Source of the DNA: an uncultured Saprospiraceae bacterium
Lineage (GTDB): Bacteria > Bacteroidota > Bacteroidia > Chitinophagales > Saprospiraceae
DNA: 64,000 bases
NCBI GenBank assembly: GCA_937959115.1
Contig: CALGAW010000031.1
Span: 29,987 to 93,986 of the forward strand
Direction of reading: 5' to 3'
The notes under the pieces are model-generated. The model saw only the letters and a list, made by a program, of their open reading frames with translations, had not been told where the DNA came from and searched no databases. This document shows, one piece after another, positions 16,673 through 25,629 of this stretch. The position numbers were made by a program, and so were the translations under genes. Each line of letters starts with the position of its first letter. The stretch's first letter is position 1.

Positions 16673-18631
16673 CTACTTCAACGCTGCTTGCCATTGTTGC
16701 AAATAGGCATCTAGTCCGGTCTGGCCAAATGCTTTGGCTTTATTGCCTGCATCCAGTGCTTGTCGATACTGTTTCAATTGGCTATGGGAAAGTGCTTTGA
16801 TGTACCAGGCTTTGCCATTGTTTGGCATGATGACGGAGGCACGTTGGGCATAGTCTATGGCCTCGGCACTTTTGTTTAGTTTATAACAGGCGATTGCTGC
16901 GTTGACTAAGGCATCTCCGTGGTTGGGTATATAACCTATGACTTTTGTGAAATTTTCTAGGGCTTTTGTTTGATCATTATATGTATTTGAATACACCACG
17001 CCTTTCTGGAGGAATGCTTGAATGTGATCTGGTTCTTTCTCTAGCGTTTTATCATAATATTCTAGTGCCTTTTCAGGTTGTTTGATTCGATCATAGCATA
17101 TACCGAGGTTGTAATACAGTTCATAGTGTCCGGGATCTTGTTGTTCTCCTTTTAATAAAACAGGAATAGCTGCTTGGTGCTGGCCTTGCTTCATCATGCA
17201 AAATGCCTTGTTGACCCAGAGTTTGTAGTGGTTTGGTGCAATTTTGATTCCGTCTTCTGCAAACTGTTGACACTTTGGAAACTCACCAACCTCGCTAAAG
17301 AAGTGACTGAGATTGACGTAGGCTAGTTTTTCATCTGGATATTTGTCTAATACGTCGTACCAGAGTGTCGGAGAATCTTTCCAATAGGATATACGTCCAA
17401 AGCTCAATGCTGCGCAGAGGATCGCCGCCACTCCCAATACACCAAGCGCGGCTTTTTGGAATTTAGCATAGTTGACACTGGTTTCCATCTTGTTGACCAA
17501 ATAGCCAATGACAAAGAACAAACCGATATAAGGTAAATAGGAATACCGCTCTGCCCACAAGGCTTCTCCAATCGTCATAAACTGCAAGACTGGTGCAATG
17601 GTCATTAAGAAAAACGCTAGGCCGAAAAATACTTCTTTATGTCCTTTACGGAACGTGTAAAACAGCAGACCTAGATAACTAATCAGCACCAGGATAGCTG
17701 GATAGAAGTAGCTAGGCATCGGCTCTCCTTTTTCAAATGGATAAGGGTGAAGTGCACACAACCCTGTTGGTACAATCATCTTCCATAAGTAAATACAGAA
17801 CGACATACTTCCTGTAAACGGACGTTGTGCTAAGGAAATATCGACGAGTACATCTGCTTTAGTGGATTTCTGAGCATAGATCGCTAATAATCCAAACAGA
17901 AGGGATAGAATAAAGAAGGGCGCCTTTTCAATCGCAATGTTTTTCAGATCTTTTCGATCATATAAATAATCAATCAACAACAATACAATAGGCAGCGTAA
18001 CTGCTTGAGCCTTGGAAAGGAGAGAACAGACAAACAAAATGCCTGTGTACAAGAGTAATTTAGAATTCTTTCGATCAGCGTCTAGATACTTGATGTACTG
18101 AAGGAGGGCAAACAAGTAAAACATGACATGCAGCACATCCTTTCGTTCTGAAATCCAGGCGACTGATTCTACGTGCATTGGGTGGATCGCAAAAAACAAA
18201 GCGGTGATAATACCAGCAATCTGAAATCCCTTTAAAAGCCTTGTGACTAGCAGATAAACCAATACCGTGTTTCCACAATGAATGAGAAGGTTGGTAAAAT
18301 GATACACCTTTGGAGCACGCCCATTAAACAAATGGTCTATGGCAAGGGATAGCTCAGTTAGTGGGTGGTAGTTACTTACTAGGTAAGCCTTAGGAAAGGG
18401 GTTGAACATCTGAATGATGTTTGTTAAAGAAAATGTTTGTATCCTTGAATTGTTAAGCACATAGGAAGGGTCATCCCAATTTACAAAATCGTTGTCAAGG
18501 GAAAAGATGAAAACAGCGAATGTGATCGCCGCCAAGGCAATCATTACATAAAGTGGGTTAAACTGATTTCGGCTTGCTTTCAATACTTTTTTTGCCTTCG
18601 TTTTTTTCTTTACCGTTTTAACTTTTTTCAT
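16673..18631 (-). CDS. TMTC-like GT-C glycosyltransferase with C-terminal TPR repeats (copy A)
   Basis: The 652-residue protein starts with a Lys-rich cytosolic tail (KKVKTVKKKTKAKK). A polytopic GT-C region follows to about residue 420, with FVNWDDPSYVLNN in the first loop and the motif HPMHVESVAWISERKDVL. The C-terminal ~220 residues are TPR repeats (LYYNLGICYDRIKQPEKALEYY and similar). This is the architecture of TMTC proteins, in which an Asp-rich first loop binds a polyprenyl-phosphate mannose donor and the TPRs hold protein acceptors. In bacteria the donor and acceptor are not known. It is 16 bases downstream of a close paralogue, so the two form an operon; a third relative is at 54236-56005. 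Confidence 0.82.
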   Translation of the reverse strand: MKKVKTVKKKTKAKKVLKASRNQFNPLYVMIALAAITFAVFIFSLDNDFVNWDDPSYVLNNSRIQTFSLTNIIQMFNPFPKAYLVSNYHPLTELSLAIDHLFNGRAPKVYHFTNLLIHCGNTVLVYLLVTRLLKGFQIAGIITALFFAIHPMHVESVAWISERKDVLHVMFYLFALLQYIKYLDADRKNSKLLLYTGILFVCSLLSKAQAVTLPIVLLLIDYLYDRKDLKNIAIEKAPFFILSLLFGLLAIYAQKSTKADVLVDISLAQRPFTGSMSFCIYLWKMIVPTGLCALHPYPFEKGEPMPSYFYPAILVLISYLGLLFYTFRKGHKEVFFGLAFFLMTIAPVLQFMTIGEALWAERYSYLPYIGLFFVIGYLVNKMETSVNYAKFQKAALGVLGVAAILCAALSFGRISYWKDSPTLWYDVLDKYPDEKLAYVNLSHFFSEVGEFPKCQQFAEDGIKIAPNHYKLWVNKAFCMMKQGQHQAAIPVLLKGEQQDPGHYELYYNLGICYDRIKQPEKALEYYDKTLEKEPDHIQAFLQKGVVYSNTYNDQTKALENFTKVIGYIPNHGDALVNAAIACYKLNKSAEAIDYAQRASVIMPNNGKAWYIKALSHSQLKQYRQALDAGNKAKAFGQTGLDAYLQQWQAALK

Positions 18632-18647
18632 GCTTTCTACTGTATTA

Positions 18648-20615
18648 TTACTTTAAGGCTGCTTCCCATTTTGGGATGAAACTGTTGAGTGAGTTCGAGC
18701 CTAATTGTTTCGCTTTTCTACCGTCTGTCAAGGCTTTCCTGTAGTCTTTCTTAGAGTCGTAAGCCATGGCTCGGTAGAGGAATCCTTTGTGATTATTGGG
18801 TGCTAGTTTGATTGCTCTGCTTGCTGATTCGATGCACAGGTCAAAATTGCCATCCTTAAAACTAGTGAGCGCAAGGTTGTTGATTCCAACAATATTGTTG
18901 GGTTCATATTCTAATAACTTTTCAAAATCTCGGATGGCCGCTTTATAGTCTTTTCTAGAATTTGATAGGACGGTTCCTCGTTTCAGGTAGGAGTTGGCGT
19001 GTTCTGGTTCCAGTTCAAGTGATTTGTTAAACATTCGAAGGGCGTTCTCAGGATCTTTCAGGTCTGAGTAGGCGAGACCTGTCATGAAGTAGAGGTCTTG
19101 TTTATCGGGTTCTATCTGAATTCCTTTTTTAAGTGTTTGGATGGCTTGGCTGTTTTGGCCGAGCTTGTGTTCGCAAAACCCTTTGTTGGAATAGAGTTTG
19201 GCCTTGTCTGGCGCCAGTTGAATCCCCCCGTTGGCAATTCTAATACATTCCTGGTATTCCTGATTATCGCTAAGGTATAGGCTTAAATTTACGTAGGAGC
19301 TGACGACTTTTGGGTGTTTTTCTATTACCTGTGTCCAAAGGGTTTTGGAGTTTTCCCAATAAGAAATTCTATTCCATGTTAACAATAAACAGCCAAGCAC
19401 TGCCATGCCCATTAATCCAATGGCAGGTGTTCTAAACTTGTGTGATTTATCATTAAAAATTGTATTGAAATAATAGCCAATAATTAAGAATAAGCCAACA
19501 TAAGGCAGATAAGTATATCGTTCTGCCCACAAGGCAATCCCAACGGTTAGAAATTGTAATACAGGGAAAATTGTTGCGATAAAGAACGTTAATCCTAGGC
19601 ACCAGATTTTTTTATCATTTTTATAGCTGTAGTAGATTGCATATAAATAGCCAATTAGTCCAAGCAGCGCTGGGTAGAAGTAAGCTGGCATTGTTCTACT
19701 GTATGGATAAGGATGAATGGCACATAAGCCAGTAGGAAGCACCAATTTTCCTAAATAGATGATTAACGCCATACTTCCCGTAAATGGTCGATGCCAAGTA
19801 GGAATGCTTGCTGAACTGACTGCATTTCCTTGTGACTGTGCATAGATGGCAAGTACCCCAAACAAAAGGCTAAGGATAAAGAAGGGCGCTTTTTCTGTGA
19901 TCACTTTCGTGTCAAACGTTCGCCCTCGGTAGTAATCAATTAAAACCAGTACTAATGGCAGGGTAACGGCTTGTGCCTTGGACAGACAGGCACAAACAAA
20001 CAAAATCATTGTAAAAATTAAATGTTTGGTAAACCGACCACTATCAATGTATTTCAAGTATTGAATCAAGGCTAAAAGATAAAAGAACACATGCAATACA
20101 TCCTTCCGTTCAGAAGCCCATGCGACTGACTCAACGTGCATCGGGTGTATCGCAAAAAGCACCGCAGTCACAATAGCCGCCAATTGATATCCTTTCAACA
20201 ATCGTTGTGCAAACAGGAAGACAAAAACAGTGTTAAACGCATGCAGCAGCATATTGGTCAAATGGAATGGGGTTGCCCTTTCAGTCCCAGATATCCAACT
20301 GTTTATCCCTAGTGACAACTCTGTTAACGGATGATAGTTACTGACGAGGTATTTTTCTGGAAAAAGATTAAACATAGCAATGATATTTCCAATGCTAAAT
20401 TCTTTTATTCGATCGTTATTTTTGATATAAAATGGGTCATCCCAATCTACAAACTCATTGAATATACTAGGGAAAAAGGCTATGAGGGCAATCGCAAACA
20501 CGAAGCCAATTGCATACATAGGAAGTATTTGAAAACCACTGTTCTGCTTTATTTTAGGCTTTGAACCGGACTTTTTGGGTCGTTGTTTTTTATTTTTGGT
20601 GTTCACCTTTTTCAT
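18648..20615 (-). CDS. TMTC-like GT-C glycosyltransferase with C-terminal TPR repeats (copy B)
   Basis: The 655-residue product is a paralogue of the downstream gene: a Lys-rich N-terminus, FVDWDDPFYIKNN in the first loop, NYHPLTELSLGIN, and HPMHVESVAWASERKDVL, followed by LLSKAQAVTLPLVLVLIDY-like membrane segments shared with copy A. The C-terminal third is a series of TPRs (ANSYLKRGTVLSNSRKDYKAA, VGINNLALTSFKDGNFDLC). It is first in a two-gene unit with a consensus promoter 20 bases upstream of its ATG. Duplication followed by divergence suggests different acceptors or partially redundant O-glycosylation; that is inference. Confidence 0.82.
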   Translation of the reverse strand: MKKVNTKNKKQRPKKSGSKPKIKQNSGFQILPMYAIGFVFAIALIAFFPSIFNEFVDWDDPFYIKNNDRIKEFSIGNIIAMFNLFPEKYLVSNYHPLTELSLGINSWISGTERATPFHLTNMLLHAFNTVFVFLFAQRLLKGYQLAAIVTAVLFAIHPMHVESVAWASERKDVLHVFFYLLALIQYLKYIDSGRFTKHLIFTMILFVCACLSKAQAVTLPLVLVLIDYYRGRTFDTKVITEKAPFFILSLLFGVLAIYAQSQGNAVSSASIPTWHRPFTGSMALIIYLGKLVLPTGLCAIHPYPYSRTMPAYFYPALLGLIGYLYAIYYSYKNDKKIWCLGLTFFIATIFPVLQFLTVGIALWAERYTYLPYVGLFLIIGYYFNTIFNDKSHKFRTPAIGLMGMAVLGCLLLTWNRISYWENSKTLWTQVIEKHPKVVSSYVNLSLYLSDNQEYQECIRIANGGIQLAPDKAKLYSNKGFCEHKLGQNSQAIQTLKKGIQIEPDKQDLYFMTGLAYSDLKDPENALRMFNKSLELEPEHANSYLKRGTVLSNSRKDYKAAIRDFEKLLEYEPNNIVGINNLALTSFKDGNFDLCIESASRAIKLAPNNHKGFLYRAMAYDSKKDYRKALTDGRKAKQLGSNSLNSFIPKWEAALK

Positions 20616-20634
20616 GTGTGCTCAGATTGTTGCC

Positions 20635-20642
20635 CAAATATA
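20635..20642 (-). promoter_or_regulatory. -7 promoter element for the TMTC-like gene pair
   Basis: The minus strand reads TATATTTG, an exact TAnnTTTG match, 20 bases before the ATG at 20615. Confidence 0.6.
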
Positions 20643-20726
20643 CTATTTTATCACATGAAGTAAATGATTTATAGAATAGTTAAATAATTGATTTTGCAAA
20701 CTATTTTCTAATCTTAAATACTTCGT

Positions 20727-20734
20727 TAACTTTG
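20727..20734 (+). promoter_or_regulatory. -7 promoter element for metF
   Basis: TAACTTTG, an exact match to TAnnTTTG, is 17 bases upstream of the metF ATG. No riboswitch-like fold is visible in the very short leader. Confidence 0.6.
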
Positions 20735-20750
20735 CGTGAATTTTTAAATC

Positions 20751-21707
20751 ATGAAGGTAACAGATTGTATAAAGTCCGCAAAGGGTAAAACCCAAGTTTC
20801 GTTTGAGATTCTTCCTCCTTTAAAAGGTGGTCATATCAGCAGTATTTTTAATATGCTAGATCCGTTAATGGAATTCAAACCCCCATTTATTGATGTCACG
20901 TATCATAGAGAAGAGTATATTTATAAGCAGCGTCCTAGTGGCTACTATGAAAAAACATCTATTCGTAAGCGACCAGGAACGGTAGGGATCTGCACTGCCA
21001 TCATGAATAAGTATGGTATTGATGCTGTGCCTCATTTGATCTGTGGAGGGTTTACTATTGAAGAAACTGAAAACGCATTGATTGATCTCAATTTTCTAGG
21101 AATCAACAATGTATTGGCTCTTAGAGGAGATGCCAGAAAGTTTGAAAACAGATTTGTGCCGCAGGATGGTGGTCACCCCTATGCGATTGATCTCGTGAAG
21201 CAAATAGGCGCAATGAATAAAGGGGAATACTTGGATCAGAACATTGTAAATGGACAGAAGACTGATTTTTGTGTTGGCGTGGCTGGATATCCAGAAAAAC
21301 ATTTCGAAGCACCAAACCCGGAAGTAGATCTCCAGTTTCTCAAAGCGAAAATTGATGCAGGTGCAGACTACATAGTCACTCAGATGTTTTGGGATAATGA
21401 GAATTATCTTAAATACATTGAAAACTGTCGTTCCGTTGGAATTAAGGTGCCAATTATTCCAGGCTTAAAGCCAATTACCAAATTGAGGCAACTACAGTCT
21501 ATTCCAAGGATATTCCATGTTAACTTCCCTAATGATCTGGTTAAGGAGATTTCTAAATGTAAGACAGATGCGGATGCTCGCGAGGTCGGAATTGAGTGGA
21601 CAGTCCAGCAATCATTGGAGTTAAAGAAAGCGGGTGCTCCCGTACTCCACTATTATACGATGGGCGATGTTTCTACATTTACTGCGATAGCAAAGAAGGT
21701 GTTTTAA
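20751..21707 (+). CDS. metF: Methylenetetrahydrofolate reductase
   Basis: The 318-residue product has the MetF barrel. It begins with FEILPPLKGG, the FEFFPP-type strand carrying the catalytic Glu, continues with FIDVTYH and VPHLICGGFT, and has the flavin-site motif NVLALRGDARK. Near the C-terminal half it has GADYIVTQMFWD and VPIIPGLKPI, all standard for the enzyme. It reduces 5,10-methylene-THF to 5-methyl-THF with FAD and NAD(P)H for methionine synthesis. It is a single-gene transcript by position; methionine synthase is not in the window. The region ends LHYYTMGDVS, where the family usually has LHFYTLN. Confidence 0.95.
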   Translation: MKVTDCIKSAKGKTQVSFEILPPLKGGHISSIFNMLDPLMEFKPPFIDVTYHREEYIYKQRPSGYYEKTSIRKRPGTVGICTAIMNKYGIDAVPHLICGGFTIEETENALIDLNFLGINNVLALRGDARKFENRFVPQDGGHPYAIDLVKQIGAMNKGEYLDQNIVNGQKTDFCVGVAGYPEKHFEAPNPEVDLQFLKAKIDAGADYIVTQMFWDNENYLKYIENCRSVGIKVPIIPGLKPITKLRQLQSIPRIFHVNFPNDLVKEISKCKTDADAREVGIEWTVQQSLELKKAGAPVLHYYTMGDVSTFTAIAKKVF

Positions 21708-21900
21708 GGAAAAACTTCATTTGTTTTCCGAGATTAATTCCTGCTATAAAATTACCTGGTAACAACAAGGTGGTTCTATTGATTTTATGTTCGAAGGGTA
21801 TTAAAAAAATAACCTGACTTTTTGATATTCAATAATTTAGGCGCTCCAAAAGCACACAACGTAAACAAATTTTGTATTTTGCTGTTAGAAGTAACTATAA

Positions 21901-22857
21901 TTGACCCTTAACAATTCTAAAAACCGAAACGTATTGGCGATATACAGTATAAAAGATTTAGAGCAACTCAGCGGAATAAAGGCTCATACCCTGCGCATTT
22001 GGGAGCAGCGGTATAAGATTATTACACCTGGTAGAACTAAAACGAATATTCGATATTATACTGATGAGCATTTGAAATGTATTTTAAACATTGCCATTCT
22101 CAATAAAAACGGTGTCAAGATCTCCAAGATCGCAGAAATGAACGAACGTCAAATTTCTGCACAGGTATCGAAGGTGTCCGATGTAAATTTTGATATTAAA
22201 AATCAACTGGATGCACTTACAATTTCAATGGTAGAATTGGATGAGTGTGTTTTTGATAAAATCATTTCGACTAATATTGCCCAAATTGGATTTGAAAGGA
22301 CGATGATAGAAGTGATCAACCCATTTCTTGAAAAGCTCGGAAATCTCTGGTTCACAGGTTCGTTAACCCCAATCCATGAACAGTTTATTACAAATTTAAT
22401 TCGTCAAAAAATCATTGCAGAAATTGATAAGCTTTGTAGTTATACTTGTTCTAGTAATGAAAAATTTGTCATCTTTCTTCCTGAGGGAGAAAAACAGGAG
22501 TTAAGTTTGCTGTTCTTTCATTTTTCACTCAAAATCCGAAAGTTTTCAGTTGTATATCTAGGTAATGATGTGTCGCTTAAAGATTTAAAGTTTGTTAGTC
22601 AAGTGCACCAACCAGCGTATATTTTTACAATTATCAATACTTCCCCAATTGCTTCTCCTCTTCACCAATATGTCTCAGATTTAACATCAACTTTTCCAAA
22701 TAGTAAATTACTATTGTCAGGTCATGCGTTTTCAAAATACAAGAAGAAAATGCCAGCAAACGCTAGTGTTCTACAGAGTTTTTCTGAAACAATGGACTTC
22801 CTAAATCTACTTTCCAGTAGCAATAAAGTAAAAACAAAAAAAGTAACACGGAGTTAG
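21901..22857 (+). CDS. MerR-type regulator with degenerate cobalamin-binding-like domain
   Basis: The 318-residue protein has an N-terminal MerR-type winged helix (YSIKDLEQLSGIKAHTLRIWEQRY, about 16-39). The rest matches the helical and Rossmann-like modules of CarH/LitR-type B12 sensors. The cap-domain motif W-x9-EH is present as WFTGSLTPIHEQ with His replaced by Gln. The ExHxxG lower-ligand motif reads EKQELS, again with Gln for His. It therefore probably binds no B12 and acts through another ligand or none. CarH relatives control carotenoid or light-response genes, but none is adjacent here. The likely start is TTG at 21901; no in-frame ATG precedes the helix-turn-helix. Confidence 0.8.
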   Translation: MTLNNSKNRNVLAIYSIKDLEQLSGIKAHTLRIWEQRYKIITPGRTKTNIRYYTDEHLKCILNIAILNKNGVKISKIAEMNERQISAQVSKVSDVNFDIKNQLDALTISMVELDECVFDKIISTNIAQIGFERTMIEVINPFLEKLGNLWFTGSLTPIHEQFITNLIRQKIIAEIDKLCSYTCSSNEKFVIFLPEGEKQELSLLFFHFSLKIRKFSVVYLGNDVSLKDLKFVSQVHQPAYIFTIINTSPIASPLHQYVSDLTSTFPNSKLLLSGHAFSKYKKKMPANASVLQSFSETMDFLNLLSSSNKVKTKKVTRS

Positions 22858-22950
22858 CATAGGCTTCACTATTTCATTTACAAACAGCTAAAATTTTCTC
22901 TAAATTTAAAGGCAATTTTTGAGAAGGCTTAAAGTATAGCAGAAAATAAT

Positions 22951-22958
22951 TATTTTTG
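22951..22958 (+). promoter_or_regulatory. -7 promoter element for the acyl-CoA ligase gene
   Basis: TATTTTTG, an exact TAnnTTTG match, lies 31 bases before the ATG at 22989. Confidence 0.55.
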
Positions 22959-22988
22959 AGCTCAAAGCTTAACTATTAAAATAGAACT

Positions 22989-24830
22989 ATGGAGTTTACA
23001 CGCTTATTTGAGATCCCCTATTACCAACAAGAAAAATTCCCGCAAGAAAAGGCCTTCGGCCATAGGTTAGAAAATGGAGAACTGAGATATTGGAGCATCG
23101 ATCAATTTATTACTGAGGTCAACCAAATCAGTTTCGGCTTATTAGAACTCGGTGTTCAAAAAGGGGATAAGATCGCTTTAATCTCTTATAATAATAGACC
23201 TGAATGGAACATTCTAGACATCGCTATTCAGCAAGTTGGAGCCATCAACGTTCCCGTCTATCCAACGATTAGCCCTAGAGAATTTGAGTATATCTTTAAT
23301 GATGCAGAAGTGAAGTATTGCTTTGTAGGCTTAGATGGACCTGGCGATCTCCTTAAAAAAGTGCGGAACTCCAAGGCGAAAAGCCTAAAGGAAGTATATA
23401 CCTTTGACAAAACAGCAAACGCCCCATACTGGGAAGACTTGAAGCGAGATGGCGACTTCAAAGCACTCCAACAAATCAAAGACAGTATCTTGCCAGAGCA
23501 CGTCGCTACATTTATCTATACAAGTGGAACGACTGGAAATCCGAAAGGTGTCGTGTTAACACACAATAACATCGTAAGCAATGTCAAAGCAGTATGTCCG
23601 ATCATACCAATTGATCCAGGCAACCGCACGTTAAGCTTCTTGCCCTTGTGTCACGTATTTGAGCGCATGGTAATTTATGGTTACATGAAACTAGGTGCAA
23701 GCGTTACTTATTGTGGCACGAAGAGCCTAGGCGGTGAAGAAGGAGAACTACAAGGCATCAAGCCTCATTTCTTTACTACCGTACCCCGTTTATTGGAAAA
23801 AGTATACGAGAAGATCTATGGCAAAGGATTGGAGCTCACAGGCCTAAAGAAAAAATTGTTTTTCTGGGCGCTAGACATGACCGAGGACTACGAATATGAC
23901 AAAAGCTACGGTATCGGAAAATCAGTAAAACTAGCGATCGCAGACAAATTGATTTTTAGCAAATGGCGCGAGGCGCTTGGTGGAAATATCAAGGGGATTG
24001 TGACAGGTGCTGCTCCCTGTCCAGCAAAAATGGCAAGAGTGTTTTCTGCAGCAGGCATTCCGATTCGCGAAGGCTATGGATTGAGTGAAACCTCCCCTGC
24101 ATTGTCTATCAACCGATTCGAGCCAGGTGGCGCGTTGCTTGGAACTGTTGGCCCTGCAGTGAAGGGCGTGACGATTAAAATTGATCCTGCAAACGGTGAT
24201 TACAAAAAAGGGGAAGGTGAAATTTTGGCTCAAGGGCCAAACATTATGCAGGGATACCACAATTTACCAGAAAAAACAGCAGAGGTTATCGATCAAAAAG
24301 GCTGGTTTCATACGGGTGATATCGGGAAGTTTGTGAAGGACAAGTCAGGTAAGAAATTTCTAAAAATCACTGGACGGAAGAAAGCATTATTGAAGACGTC
24401 TGGTGGCAAGTACGTTGCTCCTGAACCCATCGAGAAAAAGTTTAAAGAGGAATTTCTGATTGAACAGATGATGGTCGTCGGCGAAAGTAAGAAATTTGTG
24501 TCTGCACTGATTGTCCCTTCACCAGATGCATTGAAGGACTGGTGTAGTGAAAATGGGGTCGCTTGTGAGATCACCGCTATACCCGGCAATCCTGATTTGA
24601 AGGAAATCTCGCCTGCTACGCTCGAAGATGCGAAGGTCTTGGCGAAATACAAGGAAGTGGTGGAGTCAATCAATCCTCATTTTAGTCATATTGAGCAAAT
24701 CAAAAAGTTCAAACTATTGTGTCAACCCTGGGATGTTTCTTCTGGAGAATTAACACCAACTATGAAAATAAAACGTCGCGTCATCAGAGATAAATACAAG
24801 TCTGAGATTAATAAGATGTATGAAGAGTAG
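22989..24830 (+). CDS. Long-chain fatty acid-CoA ligase (AMP-forming)
   Basis: The 613-residue product is an ANL-superfamily ligase of the FadD15/ACSL type. The P-loop-like motif YTSGTTGNPKG lies at about 178-188, the A5 motif REGYGLSETSP near 358-368, GWFHTGDIG near 437-445 and KITGRKKALLKTSGGKYV near 456-473, which contains the hinge and adenylate-binding region. It activates long-chain fatty acids to acyl-CoA through an acyl-AMP on the inner face of the membrane. Length and motif order match ACSL-type enzymes rather than short-chain acetyl-CoA synthetases. It has its own promoter, and no beta-oxidation genes are next to it. Confidence 0.92.
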   Translation: MEFTRLFEIPYYQQEKFPQEKAFGHRLENGELRYWSIDQFITEVNQISFGLLELGVQKGDKIALISYNNRPEWNILDIAIQQVGAINVPVYPTISPREFEYIFNDAEVKYCFVGLDGPGDLLKKVRNSKAKSLKEVYTFDKTANAPYWEDLKRDGDFKALQQIKDSILPEHVATFIYTSGTTGNPKGVVLTHNNIVSNVKAVCPIIPIDPGNRTLSFLPLCHVFERMVIYGYMKLGASVTYCGTKSLGGEEGELQGIKPHFFTTVPRLLEKVYEKIYGKGLELTGLKKKLFFWALDMTEDYEYDKSYGIGKSVKLAIADKLIFSKWREALGGNIKGIVTGAAPCPAKMARVFSAAGIPIREGYGLSETSPALSINRFEPGGALLGTVGPAVKGVTIKIDPANGDYKKGEGEILAQGPNIMQGYHNLPEKTAEVIDQKGWFHTGDIGKFVKDKSGKKFLKITGRKKALLKTSGGKYVAPEPIEKKFKEEFLIEQMMVVGESKKFVSALIVPSPDALKDWCSENGVACEITAIPGNPDLKEISPATLEDAKVLAKYKEVVESINPHFSHIEQIKKFKLLCQPWDVSSGELTPTMKIKRRVIRDKYKSEINKMYEE

Positions 24831-24938
24831 AACACCACAGAATAACACAGATTTTTCCATCTATTTTTTGCGATAATAAACTGTATTAGTTTGAGTAATC
24901 TCTGGTTAAATTAGAAAACCTAGATAGCAATCAACTTT

Positions 24939-25604
24939 ATGAGGGATGAAAAGATACTTGACAGCGGTCAGATTTATAGCGATTCCACGAAAGACTGGAA
25001 GCAATTAAGTGCCATTGAGTTTAAGAAATACAAGAATGTAAATTGGACGAAAGTCACACCTGGCACTAAAGTTAAGCGAGGAGGCAATCAATACATAACA
25101 CATCGATTAGTTGGCAACAAGACTAAAATTCGATTCATTCCATTTAGATATTACATTGCAGGAGGGTGCTTCCTTTCAATAGGTATTCCTTACCTTATCC
25201 TAGGATTTATAGTAATGTTTACCCAAAATCTATGGATCGTACTATTGATTTTTTTTATTGGATTCGCAATGACTTTTGTTGGAATATATTTAATCAATCG
25301 ATTTACAATAATCGTATTCGATAAACAAACAGGAAAGTCTTGGAAAGGTAAATCAGACCAAATCAATCTTGAACATGTAAAATTAGTCCAATTAATTCGA
25401 GAATACGTTTCTACTGACTCCTTGTTTTACTCCTATGAAATTAATCTAGTGCTTCACAACGAAGATCGAATAAACATTGTAGATCACGGCAATCAGAAGG
25501 CGGCGATTAAAGATGCTATTCGTTTAGCAATGTTCCTCGATGTTCCACTGATAAAATTGAATGATACGGATCAAGAGCGGATTGAAAGGAGAAAGCCTAG
25601 ATAA
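24939..25604 (+). CDS. Unrecognised two-helix membrane protein
   Basis: This 221-residue protein has no signal peptide. A polar N-terminal region of about 65 residues is followed by two adjacent membrane helices (YIAGGCFLSIGIPYLILGFI and WIVLLIFFIGFAMTFVGIYL) and a C-terminal polar domain of about 100 residues with IIVFDKQTGKSWKGKSDQI. The layout of paired helices followed by a small beta-rich domain resembles bacterial PH-like membrane proteins and several other genes here (41031, 48930, 59145, 60329). Function is not known. It lies 108 bases downstream of the acyl-CoA ligase and converges with the TlpA-like gene at 25630. Confidence 0.65.
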   Translation: MRDEKILDSGQIYSDSTKDWKQLSAIEFKKYKNVNWTKVTPGTKVKRGGNQYITHRLVGNKTKIRFIPFRYYIAGGCFLSIGIPYLILGFIVMFTQNLWIVLLIFFIGFAMTFVGIYLINRFTIIVFDKQTGKSWKGKSDQINLEHVKLVQLIREYVSTDSLFYSYEINLVLHNEDRINIVDHGNQKAAIKDAIRLAMFLDVPLIKLNDTDQERIERRKPR

Positions 25605-25629
25605 ATCGATCATTCATCATTCACAATTA

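Noticed and set aside
20735..20750. Riboswitch upstream of metF
   Set aside because: The leader after the -7 element is only about 10 bases, too short for any known SAM or cobalamin riboswitch.
23931..24260. Minus-strand frames in the acyl-CoA ligase gene
   Set aside because: These are antisense shadows inside a conserved gene with complete motifs.
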